A stretch of 64,000 nucleotides of DNA from Candidatus Fredericiella danica (GTDB lineage Bacteria; Chloroflexota; Anaerolineae; Caldilineales; Caldilineaceae). Of the stretch, positions 7,814 through 18,322 are shown piece by piece (position 1 is the stretch's first letter; every line of letters starts with the position of its first letter). The stretch covers positions 54,419-118,418 of the forward strand of contig JADJPH010000023.1 of the NCBI GenBank assembly GCA_016713335.1. The letters run 5' to 3'. Made by a program: the position numbers and the translations under genes. The notes under the pieces are model-generated. The model was not told the origin of the DNA, made no database searches, and worked only from the letters and a program-made list of their open reading frames with translations.

Positions 7814-9185
7814 GCAACGCGCTGGCCATTGCAGCAGTGACCGCCGTGCTGCGCGATCTGCTCAACAACGGCATGATCGACCATGACGTCGCCGGCGCGG
7901 TGGGCGGGAACGTCACCGTGTCATGCCTCCCACCGGACCGCATCGAAGTGGGCGACGGTGTTGAGCAGACACGCCTCAATCTATTTCTCTATCAGGTTAC
8001 CCACAACGCCGGCTGGCGCAATGTGGGCCAACCGATGCGTGATGCCCGCGGGGATCGCATCGCCAATCCGCCGCTTGCGCTGGATCTGCACTATTTGCTC
8101 ACCGTCTATGGCGCCTCTGAGTTGCAGGGTGAGATCCTCCTCGGCTATGCAATGCAGGTGCTGCATGAAACGCCGGCCCTCGGTCGCGATGCCATTCGCC
8201 GGTCACTCGGCGCGCCGCCACCCGTGACCGGTTCAGTGCTGCCGCCCGCCCAGCAAGCGCTTGTAGCAGCCGAACTTGCCGACCAGGTGGAGCAGATCAA
8301 ACTCACGCCACAGTCACTTAGTCTGGAAGAACTATCCAAACTCTGGACCGCGACGCTCGCCAAGTTCCGCCCATCCGCCGTTTATCTGGCGTCCGTGGTG
8401 CTGATCGAGAGCAAGCGCTCGACGCGCCCGGCCTTGCCGGTGCGCACGCACAATGTCAAGGTCTTCACCTGGGGGCAGCCTGTGATCGAAGCGGTCGAGG
8501 CCGCGGACGGTCCAGCGAATTGGATCTTCGAAGGCAGCAGCCTGGCCATTCGTGGGTACCAGTTGCGGGGTGATGTCACGCGCGTTGCGTTTGGCATTGC
8601 TGAGGTCACGCCGCCAGACGCGGCAACGACCGACACACAAATCACCGTCGCGGTGCCGGCGGGACTGCGCGCCGGCGTGCAAAGTATCCAGGTGTCGCAC
8701 CGGCTCAACTTGGGAACGGCCTCACCTTCTGAGCCACACCCAGGGTTTAATTCCAATGTGGCTGCGTTTGTGCTGCATCCGACCATTGCATCGGCTGGCC
8801 CGCTCCCACCTCCTGTCACCGGGCCGTCGGTGGCGAATGTCACGCCAACGTTGCGCAACGGTGCACCGGTGGTGGTCGATGGGGTGACGCTCCAGTCGGC
8901 TGAGGTGACGGTCAACTTCGCACCACGTGGGCCGCAGCCAGCGCGGTACTATTACTCAACGAGGCAACGGCGCCTGTGGGCCGCAACGCGCGCGCCTACA
9001 GCTTTCCCGCGCCAACCGACAATGGGATTGCGGCGCCGAATCAGGCTGACACCGCCTCCATCGTGTTTCCGATCGCATTTGTCGCTCCCGGCGCCTATCT
9101 GGTGCGTGTGCAGGTGGATGGCGCCGAGAGTCCACTCGAAGTCAACGGCGCCGGCCAGTTTTCGGCGCCGTCTATCACGATCTAA
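7810..9185 (+). CDS. DUF4255 (Pvc16-like) protein, cap/tube terminator candidate (frameshift near 8941)
   Basis: The N-terminal 190 residues are a DUF4255 domain: MSNALAIAAVTAVLRDLL, LNLFLYQVTHNAGWRN, PPLALDLHYLLTVYG and ILLGYAMQVLHETP are family hallmarks. In Photorhabdus virulence cassettes this family forms the cap that ends the tube. Two Ig-like (IPT/TIG-type) segments follow in the C-terminal half. At about 8941 the frame shifts. The natural continuation AVLLLNEATAPVGRNARAYSF runs in another frame to 9185. With one base restored the protein has 458 residues. The next gene begins 8 bp later. A fused frame that runs into the ATPase gene is an artefact of the break. Confidence 0.85.
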
Positions 9186-9192
9186 TGAGGAA

Positions 9193-11153
9193 ATGGCAGT
9201 GACTGACAGCCAGTACACCGCTTCAGCCGGTGCAGATACTGAGTCCGAGAACCCGCCGATTCGCTCTGCCGATTGGCTTGACGCCAACCAGGCTGCGCTC
9301 ATTGCTGCACTGAATCGGATTCGGGGCCTGCTCCAGGGCAACGCCACCGCGCCGCCTTCGAATCCGTCGGGACTTGAGCGGATCCGTGCTGGGTTTGGCC
9401 TGTCTCCTTTCGAGTGCGATCTGCTGCTGCTTTGTGCGGGGATCGAACTCGATGCGGACTTTTCCCAACTGTGCGCCGAACTTCAGGGCGCCGGCGGTCG
9501 TGGCTTCGCCACCTTCGGGCTCGCGTTTAGCATTTTACCCGGCGGGCACTGGAGTGCAATCGCCCCAGGCGCGCCGCTGCGGTATTGGCGGCTGCTGGAA
9601 CTCGACGCCGGCGCCACGCTGGCAACAAGCCCACTGCGCATTGATGAGCGTGTCCTCCATTACCTGACCGGTCTCGACGGTCTGGACACTCGGTTGGCAG
9701 GCAGCGTGATGCCAGGCGCCCCGGTCACGCCCCTTGCGCCAGGCCACGAACGTGTCGTCGAGGCGATCCTGGCGGCGTGGTCCCAGGGGCTGAGCGGCAG
9801 TGAGTTGCCGATTGTGCAACTTTGTGGGCGGCACAGTGAAGATGCCTTTGCGATCATGGCCGCGACCGCCGGCGCGCTGGGCTGTCCACACTACGTCATT
9901 TCTGCGCTCGACTTGCCCGCAAACGCGCATGACATGGCGGAATTTGTGCGACTGTGGACGCGGAGGCGGCGCTCTCTGGCGATCTGCTTCTCGACGCCAC
10001 CGGCAGCGTTGCCGCCGATGGCCAGCATCGCCACATCATCCAAAAATTCCTCCAAGCGCTTCACTGTCCGGTGGCGGTTTGGGCGCGTGAACCGCTGACA
10101 GAGGTCCGGCGCCCCTCCCTTGACCTGGTCGTTGAACAGCCGTCTCATGCCGAACAAGTCGCGCTCTGGCAGGCAGCGCTTGGACCGGCAGCCGCCTCGC
10201 TTAATGGCGCCGTGGAGCAGTTGGCGGCGCAGTTCTCGCTAAGCGCCCAGGCGATCGGCCAGGTGGCGTTGCAACAATCTGTAGGCGGTCCTGTCAATGG
10301 CGCTGCACTCTGGGATGCCTGTCGGACCAGAGTGCGCGGACAATTGGACGAGTTGGCCCAACGCATCGAACCGCTGGCGACCTGGGAAGATCTCATCATC
10401 CCGGAAGGGCAACGCCTGCAGTTGCACGCCATTGCCGCTCATGTCCGCCGCCAGACCCAGGTCTTTGAGACGTGGGGTTTTGCCCGCAAGCACAATCGTG
10501 GACTTGGCGTCAGCGCCCTCTTTGCCGGCGCCAGTGGCACCGGCAAAACCATGGCCGCCGAAGTGATCGCAAATGAGCTACGCCTGGATCTCTTTCGCAT
10601 CGATCTGAGCCAGGTGGTGAGCAAATACATCGGTGAAACAGAGAAGAATCTGCGCCGGGTCTTCGACGCGGCGGAGGATTCCGGCGCAATCCTGCTCTTT
10701 GACGAAGCCGATGCGCTCTTCGGCAAGCGGAGCGAAGTGCGCGACAGCCATGACCGCTATGCCAACATCGAGGTGAGTTACCTGCTCCAGCGGATGGAAG
10801 CCTATCGTGGCCTGGCGATTCTCACCACAAATTTGAAGCATGCCCTGGATCCGGCGTTTCTCCGGCGCTTGCGCTTCGTGGTCAACTTCCCATTCCCGGA
10901 CACAGCGCAGCGCGCCCAGATCTGGCGCAATATCTTCCCCGCCGAAGCGCCAACGGCCGATCTCCAGATCGAACGGCTGGCGCAGTTGAATGTGGCCGGG
11001 GGGCATATTCGCAACGTGGCACTGCACGCCGCCTTCCTGGCGGCCGATGCAGCAGAACCGGTGTGCATGGCGCACGTGCTTGCGGCAGCGCGCATGGAGT
11101 ATGCGAAGCTGGAAAAGCCGTTGAGCGAAATCGAAAGGCTGGGTGAACCATGA
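9193..11153 (+). CDS. AAA+ ATPase of the injection system (frameshift near 9960)
   Basis: With one G restored near 9960 the protein has 653 residues. It starts at the ATG at 9193 after a GAGGAA site. The N-terminal half (helical, SPFECDLLLLCAGIELD) is typical of eCIS ATPases. The C-terminal half is one AAA+ module: Walker A GASGTGKT at 10530-10550, IDLSQVVSKYIGETEKNL, Walker B LLFDEADALFGKR at about 10695, sensor-1 TTN, and arginine-finger RRLRF. Stand-alone AAA+ ATPases of this kind (Pvc15/Afp15-like) accompany eCIS clusters and are thought to act in assembly or cargo loading. It is unrelated to ClpV. It overlaps the next start by four bases. Confidence 0.92.
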
Positions 11154-11434
11154 GTGAACACACCCGCAACCCGCAATCGATTCAAGTGGAGATCGGCGAG
11201 TTGGTGCTGCATGGTTTTGCGCCCGGTGATCGTTACGTCATTGCGGCGGCGGTCGAGCAGGAACTCACGCGGCTGATCACAGAACACGCCGCACCGGCGC
11301 TGTGGCAGCAGGGCGCGGCGCAAGATCGCGTCGACGCCGGCGTTTTACGCCAGAGGCCGGCAGCCGTGGCGACGCCGGTCGGCATCCAGGTGGCCGGACA
11401 GCTCTTCCAGGCGCTCGGGAGGGACAACCCATGA
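11150..11434 (+). CDS. Small conserved eCIS protein
   Basis: The 94-residue protein begins at an ATG overlapping the ATPase stop and ends overlapping the next ATG, so it is tightly coupled. The conserved-looking core is IQVEIGELVLHGFAPGDRYVIAAAVEQELTRL. A strand is followed by LHGF..GDRY and an amphipathic helix. I recall proteins with this L-x-L-x-G-F pattern between the ATPase and DUF4157 genes of other eCIS loci. Their function is unknown. No transmembrane or signal segment is present. It could be a chaperone or adaptor for the large product encoded next, which is speculation from position. Confidence 0.55.
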   Translation: MSEHTRNPQSIQVEIGELVLHGFAPGDRYVIAAAVEQELTRLITEHAAPALWQQGAAQDRVDAGVLRQRPAAVATPVGIQVAGQLFQALGRDNP

Positions 11435-14400
11435 GTGAGCGCACTTCTGCAGCCCCTGCTGCCCAACCCGCATCGAGCGTTGCGAGTGGCGCCCGGCTGG
11501 CGCAACGCCGCCCCAGATTGGCCGTCAATAAGCCGGGCGATGGGTTTGAGCGCGAAGCCGATCGGGCCGCAGAGGCTGTGACCTCGGGTGCTGCCCTGCC
11601 CGCCTTTTCCTATGCCAATCAGCCCGTGATCCATCGTGACGACGTGGGAGAAAGTAGCGCACCGAAAGAACCCCCAAGGAGAAAAGCGACGACGAAAAGC
11701 TGAAGGAAGCTGCGAAAAAGACCGCCGAAGCCTTTCTCAAGACGCCGGCCGGCAAGGAGATCGAGGCGCGCGCCAAAGAACAGGGCGAAGCCTTTGTGTC
11801 GACTTTGCCCGGTAAGGTGATTACAGGCGCCGCCATCGCCGGTCTCGTAACCGGATTGGCAGTGGCGCACCAACCGCTGCCGATGGACATTCCGGAGATC
11901 CCGCTGGATCGCATCCGGCCCGGGTTGAAGATGCGGCTCACCTACGAGGGCCCGGTGGACAAGCCGACCAAGGTCGCCGTCAGTTTCAGCTTGAGCTTTG
12001 GCGGTGGCAAATCCGATCAGAAAAGCAAATCACAACCGACCGCGAAGGAGAAGTACCGCGCGGAGACCGCACGCATGGCGCAAGAACAGCAGAAGTGTCG
12101 CGAGGGGCTTAAGACGGATGACGAGAAGGCGCGGGAGAAACGTGACGAACAGCGGATGATCGATGCGTGGGCGCGCTCGCGCTCCCTGACCCCACGCCCG
12201 TCGCCGCTCTCCTTTGGTGCGGCGGGGAGTTCGTTTGGCGTTGGCGCAACACCAAAGCTCAGCCCGCCGTCCGCCGGCAGTGGCATCTACGCGCCACCGG
12301 CAGTGACGCCATCGGAAACCAACCCACCCGAGAAGAAGCCCGACGACAGCGTCATGCGCGCGGAAGCGGACGCCACGCCAGTCCATACGGCTCCTCCCAT
12401 CGTGAATTCTGTGCTCGGCGCCAGTGGGCAGCCGCTGGAAGCAGGGGTCCGCACGCTGATGGAAGCGCGCTTTGGCCGCAGCTTCGGCGACGTGCGCGTC
12501 CACCACGACGCACAGGCGGCCGCATCGGCTGCGGCGGTACACGCCCACGCGTACACTGCAGGGCGCCACATTGTCTTCGCCGCCGGTCGCTATGCACCGC
12601 ATACGCCTGAAGGCAAACGCCTGATGGCGCATGAACTGGCCCATGTGGTGCAGCAGACGGGCGGCGCCCAGTCCGGCTCTGGCGGCGTCCGCTCGGTTCC
12701 GGCCGCGATCATGCGCGCCGACGATGCCGTCGCCCAGCCCGATCCGGTAGCCGTTGCGCTGAAGGGCGACGACAACGATGCGCGCGCGCTGACCCTCCAT
12801 CCCAAGTGGCCGGAGATCAAGATCACCCCCAAGCAAGCCGCCACCCTGCTGATCCAGCTTCTGGACGGTGCGACGCTGAACGACGATGAACAGGCCGGTC
12901 TGCGCATTCTGCGTAAACTGCTCAAGGACAAGTTGTTCGACGAGGGGCTTCAGGCATTGACGGATCAAGGCCGGCTGCCACAGCTCCTGGACGACTATCA
13001 CGGCGACGAATATCGAGAACTACTCAAACTGCTGTCGGAAAACATGACGCGGCGGGGTGTGAAGACTGTCTACCTCGACGCCTTCATTGCCATGTGGTGG
13101 GTGCGCGAGCACGAAGAAGAGGCCATCGTCGTCGTGTTGGAGCGCACGCCACTCACAGACCAGGTGGCGCTGTTGGCCAACACCAGCCGCATCGGCGACC
13201 TGCGCGACGCCATCGACACAGAACGGCTCTCGCGGCGCTACGAGGCCATCATCGCTGGTGTACTCGGATCGCAAGGTCAGGACCTGAAGAGCCGCCTCCA
13301 AGGCATTTTCGTTATTGCAGCCAACCAGAGCGTTGCGCAGGGAAAGCGGACACAGGCTGAGATTGGCAGGCTACTGTCACTTGCGGCTGTCGACCTGGTT
13401 CGAGAATTGGCCGACTACAAACGCAGGCTTGATAGTGCGTTGAGTGATCCAAAGGTCGATGCAGGTGAAATCGCCAAAATCAACAAGGAATTCGAAAAAC
13501 GTCTTGAGAAGTTGATCCAGGACAAAAGCACTGAATTTGGGCTTGAACTAAAATACAACGTCGAATTCAACCGGCTATTGGGTGAAACGTATGGCCGTGC
13601 GTGGACACCAAAGGATCTCACCAGGATCGATGAACTGCTCGCCAAGTTCCCAGAGGATCTGCTCCGGGCAAATACCGACTTGTCGGGACTCCGCCGCTCC
13701 GCCATCAACCCGGCCGAGCCGGGTCTTGCGGGTCAAGCGGGTGGCAAATACATCACGCTTTTTGGCGATCTGACATTTGACACCACCATCCATGAAGTCG
13801 GTCACTTCATCCACGGGGACGACGACAAGCTATTTGATGCATTTAGGGCGCTTTCAGGATGGGAGCTCCTGACCGTTGCAGATTTTACGAAGTTGATCCC
13901 CGATCAAAAAGATCGGACCAAATTGCTGAAAGTGCTTGATGCCGATCGTGTACGCGCCACAACCGACACCTACTTCCAGGGTGATCCCCACGAATTTGAC
14001 GGCTTCATTTATCGGTTTTCTCGCTACGACTCCGATCCGGCAAACCCCCGCTATTTCCGGCTGAAGAAGGATGCTTGTTTCATCACACCGTATGCTGCGA
14101 CCGAGCCCAAAGATGACTTCGCCGAGACGTTCGCAGCGTATTTTGATAAGCCCGCCGAATTGCAGCAGAAGTGTCCGGACAAATTCAAGTTCATGCATGT
14201 CCGCGTGATGGTCGAATACAGGCTGGGTAAGCAGCGTGGTCGGGTGCTAAAAACCTTTGACGACGTCGTGACCAAGCAGTTCACCGATATCGACTTGTTG
14301 CTCGGCGACACATTCAAGCGTGCCTATGCGGATCCGCTGCGCGCCGACCTCGTGGCAGCGCTTGACAAGCAGGCGGCGACAAAAAAAGCCGAAGCAGAGC

Positions 14401-14750
14401 GCACCGCCAACCAAAAGCCGCAGCCTATACCCAAAGCGGCTGAAGCGGAACAGCTGGCCAAACCTTATCTCGACAAGTTGAATGCACTTGCCAAAGCGGC
14501 AGTACCACTCTTGCGCGGCAAGCAGCGCTTTGATGATCACGCCAAAGACGCCAAAGCACTCATTTTCGATCCAATGCAGACTTTCGCCTACGATGCCGTC
14601 ATTCTTACGCTCTCCAAACGGCTTGCAGACAGCTTGACGGCGCTTTATGACCCGGTTGCCAAGGGCATTTTGGCGGAAAACCTGCCGCAAGTGCAAGCTA
14701 TCCGAACCTACAAGCACTCTGGGCACAATATGAGAAAGCAACGGACCTGA
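11431..14750 (+). CDS. Giant putative eCIS effector, part 1: DUF4157 domain plus HEVGH zinc-peptidase domain (frameshift 11671-11675)
   Basis: The gene starts at the ATG at 11431 with a four-base overlap. The frame breaks in the C5 run at 11671-11675 (six C expected) and then stays open to 14750. An Ala/Lys-rich leader and a hydrophobic stretch (VITGAAIAGLVTGLAVA) come first. A DUF4157 domain follows (about 12410-12670) with FGRSFGDVRVH and the HELAH zinc motif at 12630-12644. A long helical region leads to a second peptidase-like domain with HEVGH at 13791-13805 and a possible third ligand Glu in DDFAETFAAYF at 14124. That layout fits gluzincins. The text continues in frame 2 beyond about 14701, so the stop at 14750 is probably artificial. 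Confidence 0.8.
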
Positions 14751-15580
14751 CCCAGGGCTACTTGCCCTACTTTATCAAGGCTCAGGGTCTGTCCACTGCC
14801 TATGCTCGCTTTGCGCTGGCTCTGTTGCGCAAAACGCCTGCAGGCGTCAAACATGATCAGGTGCAGAAACATGCTGCGGATCGCCTGAAAAATGCGGTGC
14901 GACCGGCCGTGGATGCCTGGCAAAAGCAAATCTTCGAGCGTCTGCTTCAGGGGTTGCCATTTGATCCCAAGGCGGTCGAGGACCCGCAGAAGATCCTCGC
15001 CCGCTTTGAGCAGGAGACGCGCACGTTTGCCGCCAAGATCAAGCGCAGCGCAAAGAACAGCGATGTCCCCGCCGCAGACCCTGGCGCTGTCCAGGCTGGT
15101 CTCGAATCGCCAGGGCGCCCGCTGGAAGGCGAAGTGCAGGGCTTCATGGAAGAGCAACTTGGTCGCAGTTTTGCGAATGTGCGGGTCCACACAGACGCCG
15201 CTGCGCAGGCTGCCGCACAGGCGCTGAACGCCCAGGCGTTTACGGTCGGCGACGATGTTGTCTTTGGCGCAGGGCAGTATGCGCCGGAAACCGTCACAGG
15301 GAAGAGACTCCTTGCGCACGAGTTGGTCCACGTCATGCAACAGGAAGGCGGCGGCGCCGCAACACGCGACGCCGATCGCGCCGTGCCCGACTTCACTTTT
15401 GAGGCTGTGCAACTATCCGAAAGCACAGGCGAGGAAAACGACACGGGCGCTTTGTCGTCGGGCGCTGCACCAAACCACACTGGAACCGGTAGACGAGCCG
15501 ATCGCAGCTCCGGATTCAGGAAGGATCGCAGCACGGGCCGGCGATCGCGCGGCCGTATCAACATTCGTAACACCTGCTGA
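14702..15580 (+). CDS. Giant putative eCIS effector, part 2: second DUF4157 domain
   Basis: Reading resumes in this frame at about 14702 (LQALWAQYEKATDLTQGYL) directly after the text of part 1, with one base missing in a CC pair. A helical connector is followed by a complete second DUF4157 domain at about 15110-15355: GRSFANVRVH, AFTVGDDVVFGAGQYAP and the HELVH motif at 15317-15331. After about 15470 the frame degrades into a Ser/Arg-rich tail, while the true continuation is in the next frame. It may alternatively be a separate DUF4157 gene, but no ribosome site or start is evident between the parts. Confidence 0.7.
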   Translation, partial: PNLQALWAQYEKATDLTQGYLPYFIKAQGLSTAYARFALALLRKTPAGVKHDQVQKHAADRLKNAVRPAVDAWQKQIFERLLQGLPFDPKAVEDPQKILARFEQETRTFAAKIKRSAKNSDVPAADPGAVQAGLESPGRPLEGEVQGFMEEQLGRSFANVRVHTDAAAQAAAQALNAQAFTVGDDVVFGAGQYAPETVTGKRLLAHELVHVMQQEGGGAATRDADRAVPDFTFEAVQLSESTGEENDTGALSSGAAPNHTGTGRRADRSSGFRKDRSTGRRSRGRINIRNTC

Positions 15581-16190
15581 CCACCCCTCTGAACGGCAGG
15601 CCGAGCAGATTGCGCACGCAGTCACCACCCACGGTCCAACGGCAGAACGGGTGCACAGTCTCAGCGGGCGGCGTATCCAGCGCACCCCCACCCCCGCTAA
15701 ACCCCAGGCGCCCGGCAAAGACATCGTCTTCATCATGGGCAAGGATAAGAACAAGAAAAACCCCTTCTACAAGGAAGCGGTGAAGTTCTTCAAGGTCGCC
15801 CAACCGCAGGCAACGCTTGTCAACGATGACGACTATCGTAGCCTCGAGTCGGTTTTTGACTACCTCCGCGCTAATCCGGAACGCGTGGCCAATCTCTACC
15901 TGGTTTCCCATGCCAACGAAGACGGCACCTTATCCTTCCCGCTCCATACGGGCGACAAGGAACGCAAGACAACGTTTGGCGCCCTCTCAACCGCGCTCAA
16001 GGATTCGCCAGAACTCTTCAACCTGCCAAAGGGGATCATCGACGCCGGCACCACAATCCACATCAAGGGTTGCAACATCGGGCGGTCAACCAGGATGCTC
16101 GATGCCCTCGACCAGGCGTTTGGCGGCCAGGGCAAGGTGACAGCGCCGACCCACAAACAGGTGTACGGCACGAAGTATTCCGGAAAGGGT
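15483..16190 (+). CDS. Giant putative eCIS effector, part 3: caspase-like His/Cys domain
   Basis: This frame carries on from the second DUF4157 domain (EPVDEPIAAPDSG) and then encodes a domain beginning KDIVFIMGKDK. Two conserved-looking motifs are VSHANEDGTL (His at 15909-15911) and IHIKGCNIGRS (Cys at 16071-16073), 54 residues apart. Each follows a hydrophobic strand. That is the arrangement of the caspase/CHAT/DUF4347-type cysteine peptidase fold. The assignment is by pattern only. A G run at 16187-16189 with one extra G shifts the frame, and the stretch after it up to 16385 in this frame is out of phase. It is not preceded by its own start. Confidence 0.6.
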
Positions 16191-16779
16191 GCCGCGCAAG
16201 ACCGAGCACTACGAGGCACTGGACGTCTACTTCATCGAATACAAGGGCAACCAGCAGATCGGGCGGGACGATCAACTGGCAGATTTCCAGACAAAATACA
16301 CGCATCTGAGCGCGGAACATTGGGCAAAACTCATACCCAAGAAAGGCGCGACCCGGCAGTTGGTCGCCACGGCTTTCAACCTTAGCTACAACACCAGAGT
16401 GCGCGACAAGACCACCAAACAGGAGGCCATCGACGCAGCCATGGAAGAAGCTGTGAAATGGGGAGAAGCGAATCTGGCTCGACCGGAAATCAGCGAATGG
16501 CGCGTTGCCGGCGCCAAGGCCGGTAGCAAGGGTTGGAAAGTGAAAGTCCAGGCCGAGAAGACCAACTATGTGGTCGACCGGATCATCGCGGACGAGCAGG
16601 GCAAGCGGCTAAACCCACCGGAAAGCGACGCAACCTACTACGGCATCTCGACCTTTGGTGATCCTGTGGCGGGCGCCACGGCTGCGGCTGCCGGTGTGCC
16701 TGGGAGCAGCACTTCTGAACTACTCGGCGAATGGCTGACGCTAGATCGTGCCCTCGCCGACCCGTTTGCCGCAGGGTGA
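16189..16779 (+). CDS. Giant putative eCIS effector, part 4: end of caspase-like domain and unknown domain
   Basis: The text VPRKTEHYEALDVYFIEYKG follows directly on YGTKYSGK of part 3, completing the peptidase-like region (AEHWAKLIPKKG). A further domain of about 120 residues (AIDAAMEEAVKWGEANL, then SEWRVAG.KAGSKGWKVKVQAE) is not recognised. The frame ends at 16779 in a TGA, but the next frame continues as LPQGDADTQRARHSEL, pointing to one extra base near 16770. A GTG at 16189 could serve as a start only by chance. Confidence 0.5.
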   Translation: MPRKTEHYEALDVYFIEYKGNQQIGRDDQLADFQTKYTHLSAEHWAKLIPKKGATRQLVATAFNLSYNTRVRDKTTKQEAIDAAMEEAVKWGEANLARPEISEWRVAGAKAGSKGWKVKVQAEKTNYVVDRIIADEQGKRLNPPESDATYYGISTFGDPVAGATAAAAGVPGSSTSELLGEWLTLDRALADPFAAG

Positions 16780-17152
16780 CGCAGACACGCAGCGGGCGCG
16801 CCACAGCGAACTGGAACGTACGCTGAAACAGCGCAAACTGTTTGTTGACGTCAACGTTGTCAAAACGGAAGACTGGCTTGGCGCTGACGAGGTCTATGTC
16901 AAACTAGCCACCGGTGACCGGCGCCATCAAACACCCAAGCGCAAGCTTAATGACGGCCAGCACTTCCGCTTTGAGGCGCCACTGGCGACGCTCTGGCCGC
17001 TCCGCGAGCCAATTGCGCTGGAAGTGTATGACGAAGACTGGCCTGACCGTGATGACCTGATCGTCAAAATGCTCTGGCGCCCGCCGCTTACGGACCAGAA
17101 GAACACGTCGTCTATGGACGAAGCGGATTATCGGGTTATCGCACAGGCCTAA
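16748..17152 (+). CDS. Giant putative eCIS effector, part 5: C2-like beta-sandwich C-terminus
   Basis: This C-terminal piece (about 125 residues) reads KLFVDVNVVKTEDWLGADEV, then VYVKLATGD, LNDGQHFRFEAPL, ALEVYDEDWPDRDDLIVKM. Alternating strands with Asp-rich loops are typical of C2-type calcium or lipid-binding sandwiches. It ends 10 bp before the next injection-system gene. With the five breaks repaired, 11431-17152 becomes one gene of about 1906 residues, which I consider the likeliest reading. Two or three adjacent genes remain possible. Confidence 0.5.
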   Translation: MPSPTRLPQGDADTQRARHSELERTLKQRKLFVDVNVVKTEDWLGADEVYVKLATGDRRHQTPKRKLNDGQHFRFEAPLATLWPLREPIALEVYDEDWPDRDDLIVKMLWRPPLTDQKNTSSMDEADYRVIAQA

Positions 17153-17162
17153 GGATTAATTC

Positions 17163-17831
17163 ATGTCCACCTTTCCTAACTCCCCCCGCCTGCTCAAGGG
17201 CGGCATCGTCGTCGTCGATCCGGAGTCCGGCTCTATCCTGCGCGTCATCACGCTGCAGTACAACCCGGACACGGTCAGCCGCACGCTGCAACTTCAAAGC
17301 TATACGAGCACCGGCGGCGGAGCGGGCAGCGGCGACCGCGGGGAGGCGTTGCGGCTCAAAGGACCGCCCATCGAAACCTACAAAGTGGAGGCCGAGCTGG
17401 ACGCCACCGATGCCTTGGAAGTTGGTGACAACACGGCGGGGCAGCTTGGGATTCACCCACAGCTTGCCGTGCTGGAGGCGCTCTGTTACCCGACCAGTGC
17501 GCAGTTGATTGCCCGCAATGCGCTGTCGCAGGCGGGCACGCTGGAAATTGCGCCGATCGAGGCGCCGCTGACACTCTTCGTCTGGAGCAAAAACCGGATC
17601 GTCCCGGTGCGCCTCACCGACTTCAGCGTAACCGAAGAAGCCTTTGACCCGCTGCTGAACCCTATCCGGGCCAAGGTAAGTCTCGGGCTGCGCGTGTTGA
17701 ATGTGGATGACCTGGGCTTTGGCCACCGGGGCGGCAGCCTTTATCTGGCCTATCAACAGCAGAAAGAGCAGCTTGCGACGCAGGCGCGCGCGGGCACACT
17801 GGCTGCGCTTGGCATTGGAGGATTGCCCTGA
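17163..17831 (+). CDS. CIS tube-type protein (tube initiator / baseplate junction)
   Basis: The 222-residue protein begins with LLKGGIVVVDPESGSILRVI and LQYNPDTVSRTLQ, the signature of the contractile injection system tube-protein N-terminal domain. The middle (LKGPPIETYKVEAELDATDALE) and end (LTDFSVTEEAFDPLLNPIRAKVSLGLRVL) fit as well. In related systems such proteins sit between the tube and the hub, often fused to or followed by LysM. Here the LysM protein is a separate gene overlapping the stop by one base (TGATG at 17829-17833). This gene restarts normal operon order after the effector insert. Confidence 0.85.
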   Translation: MSTFPNSPRLLKGGIVVVDPESGSILRVITLQYNPDTVSRTLQLQSYTSTGGGAGSGDRGEALRLKGPPIETYKVEAELDATDALEVGDNTAGQLGIHPQLAVLEALCYPTSAQLIARNALSQAGTLEIAPIEAPLTLFVWSKNRIVPVRLTDFSVTEEAFDPLLNPIRAKVSLGLRVLNVDDLGFGHRGGSLYLAYQQQKEQLATQARAGTLAALGIGGLP

Positions 17832-18322
17832 TGGATCCCAACGAAGCATTGCAGGCGCTGCTCCAGGTGAGCGGGCCACAGACAACCTTCGCCCCCAACA
17901 GCCGTTACTATGGCGTCGCAACTGCGAGTCTGGAAACGCCCGATGGCCGCGTCGTCGTCTATTTACGCCGCCGGTTTGCGCCGCCGCCGGAACGCCTTGC
18001 GTTGCTCCAGGAGCACAGCGTGGTGCAAGGTGATCGGCTCGACAACCTTGCCGCTCAATACTTTGGCGACCCAGAGCTCTTCTGGCGCATTGCCGATGCC
18101 AATGGCGCCCTGGCGCCGGATGAGCTGACGGAAACGATAGGACGCACCCTGCGCATTACTTTGCCTGACGGATTGACTGGGAGCGCGAATGGCCAGCAAG
18201 CCGATCCATCTCTCGCTTTACATGGGACCCGCCGTACCGGTGCCTGCGCCGCAGGTGGCCATCGATTCGCTTGCCAGCGTAACGGTGCTCACCAACGCCG
18301 GCGAGACGGCAAGTGGCTTTGA
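17831..18322 (+). CDS. LysM-domain baseplate protein (3' end uncertain)
   Basis: After a short N-terminal strand region the protein contains one LysM-like motif: HSVVQGDRLDNLAAQYFGDP, then LFWRIADANGALAPDEL and LRITLPDG. T4 gp53 and eCIS counterparts use this fold for binding within the baseplate hub, not for peptidoglycan. The real protein probably ends near 18190, since about 120 residues is usual and the next gene clearly starts at 18189. The open frame runs on to 18322 through out-of-phase Arg-rich text, which implies another lost base close to the end. Confidence 0.75.
   Translation: MDPNEALQALLQVSGPQTTFAPNSRYYGVATASLETPDGRVVVYLRRRFAPPPERLALLQEHSVVQGDRLDNLAAQYFGDPELFWRIADANGALAPDELTETIGRTLRITLPDGLTGSANGQQADPSLALHGTRRTGACAAGGHRFACQRNGAHQRRRDGKWL

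Noticed and set aside
7810..10098. A single 762-residue fusion of DUF4255 and ATPase N-terminus
   Set aside because: The open frame is created by two compensating breaks. Family-consistent ends and starts at 9185 and 9193 show two genes.
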